A DNA stretch of 9,127 nucleotides from Herpetosiphonaceae bacterium (lineage in GTDB: Bacteria > Chloroflexota > Chloroflexia > Chloroflexales > Kallotenuaceae): NCBI GenBank assembly GCA_030147335.1, contig JASKZZ010000313.1:1-9127 (forward strand). The letters are read 5' to 3'. A program made the position numbers and the translations under genes. The notes under the pieces were generated by a model that saw nothing but the letters and a program-made list of their open reading frames with translations, was not told the DNA's origin and did no database searches. Shown in pieces: positions 5,752 to 9,127 of the stretch; position 1 is the first letter of the stretch, and each line of letters starts with the position of its first letter.

Positions 5752-5784
5752 CACACGCACTCATAGCAGCTATGAGTGCGTGTG
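5752..5784. terminator. 15-bp perfect stem-loop at the 3' end of the kinase-like gene
   Basis: CACACGCACTCATAG (5752-5766) and its exact complement (5770-5784) are separated by only three bases. The structure spans the last four codons and the stop (5772-5770) of the minus-strand kinase-like gene. No T-tract follows on either strand, so it may be an RNA 3'-end stabiliser or a non-canonical terminator rather than a standard one. Confidence 0.5.
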
Positions 5785-6498
5785 AAGCCGGATCAGGGCA
5801 CGGTCACGCCAAAAGAGCAAGGCGCGAAACGCAAAATAAACGCGACGCATCAATTGCGGCTTATGCAGCATAACTAAATCATAATCAACAAGTACGACGC
5901 GGTTATCAGTTGTCAGCAGAAGATTATGTGACCGAAGCAACGTGCGGGTCATGAAAAAATTCCACAGATGAAGTGGGGTCATGTACGCCGCACGTAAACG
6001 CGCTACTTCGCCAGTACTCACACCCGAAACACCATACAGGTCAGGCACAAGTCCAGTCGCACGGTAGCACTGCTGCGCGCGACCAATTATCACGTGCAGC
6101 TGCGCCATGAGATGTTGGCGCTGGTCACGTGGCAGCGCCGGATAATCAACAGTGTAGAGCGGACGAGCATCCTTGAGAAATGGTTGAATCGTTACTACCT
6201 GTGCATTGCCGGTATGATCACTCGCCACAATAAACGCGCTTGGTAAGCTATGTTCCGAGCCAAGGCATGCGGCAAAATGCTGTGCGATGGCGCGCAGAAG
6301 CTGTGTTTGCGCACTTGCCATCCGTGCGCTCCGATAGCCTATACGCTTCAGCTTTACCACATAACGCTCATCCTCGGTACGGTACACATCGGTTTCATAC
6401 CCGCCGCCCAGCCGGTGGAGTGGCAGGGCAAGCGGCAGCGCACCCAGCCCGGTAGGCTGCGTGCGCAGATTATGGAATGGTGCCTGAATTGTTTGCAC
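5770..6498 (-). CDS. Atypical kinase-like protein (protein-kinase-like fold)
   Basis: This 242-residue cytoplasmic protein shows traces of the protein-kinase-like fold. A glycine-rich loop RLGGGYETDVY (29-39) is followed by VVKLKR (47-52), where Lys49 would be the ATP-binding lysine. The C-lobe has SHNLLL (190-195) with Asn192 at the metal-binding Asn position, then NRVVLVDYD (199-207) with Asp205 as the DFG-like aspartate. The catalytic aspartate normally five residues before the Asn is replaced by Leu187, so it may be a pseudokinase or use another residue. YrbL- and aminoglycoside-phosphotransferase-like families are possible relatives. The GTG start at 6498 has no good ribosome site. It lies 12 nt after the Spo0M-like stop, in the same frame, so translation is probably coupled to Spo0M. 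The next internal Met is residue 60, past the ATP lysine. Confidence 0.65.
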   Translation of the reverse strand: MQTIQAPFHNLRTQPTGLGALPLALPLHRLGGGYETDVYRTEDERYVVKLKRIGYRSARMASAQTQLLRAIAQHFAACLGSEHSLPSAFIVASDHTGNAQVVTIQPFLKDARPLYTVDYPALPRDQRQHLMAQLHVIIGRAQQCYRATGLVPDLYGVSGVSTGEVARLRAAYMTPLHLWNFFMTRTLLRSHNLLLTTDNRVVLVDYDLVMLHKPQLMRRVYFAFRALLFWRDRALIRLHTHS

Positions 6499-6510
6499 GG
6501 CGTTGACTGC

Positions 6511-7299
6511 TTACCAGCGGAGCGTGGAAGGCGTGATCGCCTGCCGGATCGCTCCATCAAGCTGCCGCACAAGTGTTTGCTGGTCGATTCCCTGCGCTGG
6601 GAAGTGTAGCCGCGTATAACGCTCGTTAAGATCATAGGCTTCTGCAAACATACCACTGAGACCACGTCCACGTTTGTCGATCTCCAGCAAAACATCAAGG
6701 CCATTGGGGTTCAGATAGAAAATCAACTCGATCTCCTCCACATCTTGCTGATACCCCCTCACGGGACGGAACTCGAACTCCTGCACGAACGGTAATCCGC
6801 CCTGAGCCTTGTGGCTGTGCGTGCATTCAGCCTTATGAAGCCGGAAACCAATTGTTTCCAGCCCGTTAAGCACCTGTTGCATTAGTGGATGGGGTTGCAC
6901 AAACAAGGGATCGGTATCACTGGGATCGACCGCGTTAGGAATCGCTAGTTTGGTGCGAAGCTTCACCTGCTGGTGGCCAACCGAGATTGGCGCTGTAGAT
7001 GGCACCACAAACGCAAACGGAAACGTCATGGTTTCACCCGGCTGCACCACAAATGCGTCGCTTACACGCTGCTGGGCTAAAGTGTAGGTTTGCCACACAG
7101 TCGAGTCGTTGACCTCACGTTTGTACTCGCACTCGATCATTAAGGTAACGTCGGTGATGCTTTGTGCCACGTTGCCGCCACGAAGCTCAATCGCGCCTGA
7201 CAACGTTTCTCCCAGTGCAATAGTAGGATTTTGCAGCCGTGTATTGACCTGTGCCGCTCCGATCCCGATACCGGCCAACATCTGCTTGAAAGGTGACAT
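6511..7299 (-). CDS. Spo0M-like sporulation-control family protein
   Basis: This 262-residue protein belongs to the Spo0M (SpoOM) family, arrestin-like cytoplasmic proteins found in Bacillus and in many non-sporulating bacteria, and linked to sporulation or cell-cycle control in Bacillus. The hallmark N-terminus is clear: FKQMLAGIGIGAAQVNTRL (4-22) followed by the beta-sandwich opening GETLSGAIELRGGN (30-43). Further arrestin-like strands include VTLMIECEYK (51-60), a PGETMTFPFAF block (87-97) and HQQVKLRTKLAIP (109-121). The C-terminal half has a second sandwich (EFEFRPVRG 174-182, EIELIFYLNPNG 189-200). Length is typical. GGGAG lies about 7 nt before the ATG, and a TATACA -10-like box lies at 7337-7332 without a good -35. 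It is the first gene of a two-gene unit with the kinase-like protein. Confidence 0.88.
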   Translation of the reverse strand: MSPFKQMLAGIGIGAAQVNTRLQNPTIALGETLSGAIELRGGNVAQSITDVTLMIECEYKREVNDSTVWQTYTLAQQRVSDAFVVQPGETMTFPFAFVVPSTAPISVGHQQVKLRTKLAIPNAVDPSDTDPLFVQPHPLMQQVLNGLETIGFRLHKAECTHSHKAQGGLPFVQEFEFRPVRGYQQDVEEIELIFYLNPNGLDVLLEIDKRGRGLSGMFAEAYDLNERYTRLHFPAQGIDQQTLVRQLDGAIRQAITPSTLRW

Positions 7300-7738
7300 G
7301 CTTATGCTCCCTGTTTATGTGATGCTAGGTTTGTATAACGCCCCAGACATGGTCTACGTGGAAACGCAGGACATGTTAGGGCTAAGATGGTGTTGTTGAT
7401 CATCGTATGGGAATGCAGCGGCTGACACAAGAGCAAAACTCCTTATGTATGGGGGAAAGATTCCCCGCTGCACGTTGCCGCATAACCTCTGGGCTTCCCA
7501 GTGATGTGCTGCTACAACGTTAGTTGATGCGTTAAGCTTGGGCTGTGGGTATTCAGCAGGTGGGACAACACAGCAGCCCAAGCGCCTTCAACACCAACCA
7601 GCCTGCGATCGGTTAGCGCAACGATCGTTATTGGCATTATCAGTGGCACTGCATGTGCATTTGTGTAGAAGCTGTTGAAGATAATTGACTATTTCATTCC
7701 GTTCGATAGGCAGATTTTGAGGAAATAGTGAGTAATAT
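7300..7738. other. Spacer between divergent Spo0M-like and receiver genes
   Basis: This 439-bp stretch contains a 10-bp stem pair at 7536-7583, a small GGGGAA-AGA-TTCCCC hairpin (7452-7466), a palindrome AACGATCGTT (7620-7629) and distant 8-bp arms CTTCAACA (7586-7593) and TGTTGAAG (7673-7680). A 75-codon minus-strand frame (7354-7581) has no ribosome site or pattern and is not called. TTGACT at 7685-7690 could be the -35 box of the receiver gene, with TAGGCA 16 nt on as a poor -10. Confidence 0.45.
7536..7583. repeat. Inverted repeat with 10-bp arms
   Basis: GCTTGGGCTG (7536-7545) and CAGCCCAAGC (7574-7583) are perfect complements across a 28-nt loop. An alternative pairing CTGTG/CACAG (7543-7547 with 7569-7573) can extend the stem after a bulge. 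No T-tract follows. It lies in the divergent spacer, about 155 bp before the receiver start. Confidence 0.45.
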
Positions 7739-8125
7739 ATGAGACAAATGGACCCGCTCCCGACAATGATCCTGGTTGTCGAGGATGATGCTGATATTGC
7801 GGCGATTCTCGGCGATTTGCTGGAGGATGAAGGCTATTCCGTACTGCATGCTCGTGACGGCGTATCCGCGCTTGAGGTACTCTCCACACATCGTGAGCAG
7901 GTTGGCTTAATCCTGCTAGATATGCTGATGCCGCGAATGAATGGCCGTGACTTTCGCCATCAGCAACAGCAAGACCCGAACATTGCGCATATTCCCGTTG
8001 CGGTCGTGACCACTGGCGCCGAAGTAGATGCCACAATGCTGCCTGTAGCATTTTTGCGCAAACCGTTCAGCGCGGAAGATTTGATTGCACTCGTTGAACG
8101 TATTGTCGGACCACCACCCGCTTAG
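7739..8125 (+). CDS. Single-domain CheY-like response regulator
   Basis: This 128-residue stand-alone receiver carries the acidic pocket Glu15-Asp16-Asp17 (LVVEDD), phosphoacceptor Asp61 (LILLDMLMP), Thr91-Thr92 at the switch position (VVTTG) and Lys108 in LRKPF. Nothing follows the domain but a short PPPA end, so output must be through protein contact or phosphorelay. The chosen ATG at 7739 leaves a 9-residue lead before the first strand. GAGGAA (7719-7724) lies 14 nt upstream, rather far, while AGTGAG (7726-7731) lies nearer; the ATG at codon 4 is a possible alternative start. It is only moderately similar to the other receiver in this window, so the two are not a recent duplication. No kinase gene is adjacent. 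Confidence 0.93.
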   Translation: MRQMDPLPTMILVVEDDADIAAILGDLLEDEGYSVLHARDGVSALEVLSTHREQVGLILLDMLMPRMNGRDFRHQQQQDPNIAHIPVAVVTTGAEVDATMLPVAFLRKPFSAEDLIALVERIVGPPPA

Positions 8126-8273
8126 TGCTGGCTTCCCCTTATCATCGACACGCTGTATCGCCTCGTGTTGCCTCGCTAGATTATCGGATGTCCGATACAT
8201 TTTTATACGAATGATTACAGCAGTGCTTCACATTACTGAATACCGCTCTGGAAGCGCTGTTGCAGCAGAAACT
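8126..8273. other. Spacer after receiver gene, with weak hairpin
   Basis: The only structure seen here is TATCGGA-TG-TCCGATA (8182-8197), a perfect 7-bp inverted repeat followed by CATTTTTAT. The two-base centre would force a few pairs open, so as an RNA terminator for the receiver gene it would be weak; it may instead be a protein-binding palindrome. Confidence 0.35.
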
Positions 8274-8439
8274 TGGTAGTTCCCGCTATGGCTGTTGGAG
8301 CAGGTCGATTTCAGTTTGTCGGTAGTCAAGGCATAGGCCGAACCTGAGGACCGACGAGCGCCATCTAACGTTCGCCTGAATACGCCATGCAATGTTCGGC
8401 CCTAATTCGCCGCTAATTGCCGGAAAGCCGGAACTACCA
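8274..8439. mobile_element. 166-bp MITE-like or structured element with terminal inverted repeats
   Basis: TGGTAGTTCC (8274-8283) and GGAACTACCA (8430-8439) are perfect 10-bp inverted repeats; allowing two mismatches the ends match over 14 of 16 positions. Inside are nested pairs: GGCCGAAC (8336-8343) with GTTCGGCC (8394-8401), enclosing CGAGCG/CGTTCG (8355-8360 with 8369-8374), and CCGG-AAAG-CCGG (8420-8431). There is no coding frame of note and no convincing target-site duplication. It could be a miniature non-autonomous transposable element or a structured non-coding RNA; size and terminal repeats favour the former. Confidence 0.4.
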
Positions 8440-8593
8440 TGACAGCTCAGAATACAGTCGCACCACTACGTCATCGACGCTTCATGTGCATGCCACATCC
8501 ATCAACCTCTTGCGCGTGGCAGATCCACTCAAAACCGCGTATTGTCTCAAACAATCGAAACAAGACTCAGGCACAGTCAACGCATACTGTGAT
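8440..8593. other. Spacer between the inverted-repeat element and the phosphoesterase gene
   Basis: Short plus-strand frames across this part (from 8417 and 8439) have no recognisable pattern and run into the phosphoesterase gene antisense, so they are not called. CACAGT-8 nt-ACTGTG (8572-8591) forms a small hairpin directly after the phosphoesterase stop, without a T-tract. Confidence 0.35.
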
Positions 8594-9127
8594 TTACGAT
8601 CCATCGGCGAGCCGTTCCGCTAATGGCGCAGGCAGTCCAACCGCAAGGATTTGTTTTTGAGTCGCGGCAACATCATAGCCGATGCGCTCAAAGCGAATCG
8701 TGCCTGCAACCGTATCCCAGAGAGCGTAGGCCGCCTGTGGATTTTGATCGCGTGGTTGACCGACACTTCCAGGATTAATAATGTAGCGAACGCCTGATTT
8801 TATCTGAACGATTGAGCCGCGTTGCATATGATCGAACTCGATGCGGCCATCCGGGTGATATGCAAAGCGCATGGGAATATGCGTGTGACCGACAAAGCAG
8901 ATTTGGGACGAGAAAAAGTTGAGATTATCTCGCGCAATGTCCAGAGCGTCAATGTATTCCCACACAGGGTCGCGTGGACTGGCGTGCGCCAAGGTTGCAC
9001 CATGGTCAGCAATTATTGTTGCCGGACAGCCGTCAAGAAATGTACGCAGCTCAGCGGTTAGTTGTTTTCCATTCCACTCATTGGCAATCCGAGCAATATC
9101 ATTAAAGTCAACCAGGGACACTTTACC
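8594..9127 (-). CDS. Calcineurin-like metallophosphoesterase, C-terminal part (5' end outside window)
   Basis: The frame is open through the right edge, so the N-terminal part is missing; about 177 residues are visible. The protein belongs to the compact bacterial calcineurin-like phosphoesterases (YfcE/MJ0936-like, metallophosphatase domain 2), cytosolic metal-dependent phosphoesterases; the substrate cannot be assigned. Visible signatures, numbered from the GTG codon at 9121, are HASPRDPVWEY (46-56), where the His is a metal ligand, GHTHIP (78-83) with two metal-binding His, and INPGSVGQPRD (115-125). The first half of the metal site (the DxHG, GD and GNHD motifs) would lie beyond the window. 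The GTG at 9121 is internal, not a start, since the frame continues upstream and the family needs its first 60-80 residues. The stop is TAA at 8596-8594. Confidence 0.9.
   Translation of the reverse strand, partial: GKVSLVDFNDIARIANEWNGKQLTAELRTFLDGCPATIIADHGATLAHASPRDPVWEYIDALDIARDNLNFFSSQICFVGHTHIPMRFAYHPDGRIEFDHMQRGSIVQIKSGVRYIINPGSVGQPRDQNPQAAYALWDTVAGTIRFERIGYDVAATQKQILAVGLPAPLAERLADGS

Noticed and set aside
5573..5785. 70-codon plus-strand frame ending in the 15-bp stem-loop.
   Set aside because: No ribosome site or recognisable pattern, and it overlaps the end of the better-supported kinase-like gene.
7354..7581. 75-codon minus-strand frame upstream of the Spo0M-like gene.
   Set aside because: No ribosome site, no pattern, and it spans a 10-bp stem in what looks like a regulatory spacer.
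8336..8402. Possible integron attC site (ATCTAAC/GTTAGAT and GGCCGAAC/GTTCGGCC).
   Set aside because: The core-site spacing and the paired R and L boxes do not fit attC, and no cassette array or integrase is present; the repeats are better explained as internal stems of the 166-bp element.
8417..8660. Two overlapping plus-strand frames of about 70 codons.
   Set aside because: They begin inside the inverted-repeat element and end antisense to the metallophosphoesterase; their composition is not protein-like.

Overview
The window reads as chromosomal DNA of a free-living bacterium with roughly even base composition. The mix of a ROK-family protein, a Spo0M-like protein, a DUF3224 protein, a double YiaA/YiaB-domain membrane protein and two single-domain response regulators fits a Chloroflexota genome (Herpetosiphon-like). 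This is an inference from gene content; no rRNA, tRNA or other marker gene is present.

Layout. At the left edge, a partial reading frame overlaps the start of a ROK-family kinase/regulator gene (312-1349, +). A YiaA/YiaB membrane protein follows on the minus strand (1629-2078). Between 2214 and 2603 lies an apparent minus-strand transcription unit with a promoter, a start codon with a signal peptide, a frame-disrupted body and a strong intrinsic terminator. Next come a small acidic hypothetical (2807-3166, -) and a two-helix DUF3592-type membrane protein with a recognisable promoter (3335-3829, -). A promoter with a perfect -35 box then drives a DUF3224 protein (4419-4844, +), which lies tail to tail with a CheY-like receiver (4852-5280, -). 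The receiver is preceded by a small possible ORF. A Spo0M-like gene and an atypical kinase-like gene form a minus-strand pair (7299 to 5770) ending in a 15-bp stem-loop. A second CheY-like receiver (7739-8125, +) follows, then a 166-bp element bounded by inverted repeats, and finally the C-terminal part of a calcineurin-like metallophosphoesterase (8594 to the right edge, -).

How the genes work together. Most genes look like independent units facing different ways and separated by long non-coding spacers, rather than one pathway. The exceptions are the left-edge frame/ROK pair (ATGA overlap) and the Spo0M/kinase-like pair (12-nt gap, same frame). Both receivers lack an output domain and no histidine kinase is in view, so their partners lie elsewhere. 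No CRISPR array, transposase, integrase or complete defence system is visible. The most unusual items are the frame-disrupted secreted-peptide locus, the kinase-like protein lacking the usual catalytic aspartate next to Spo0M, and the inverted-repeat element near 8300.
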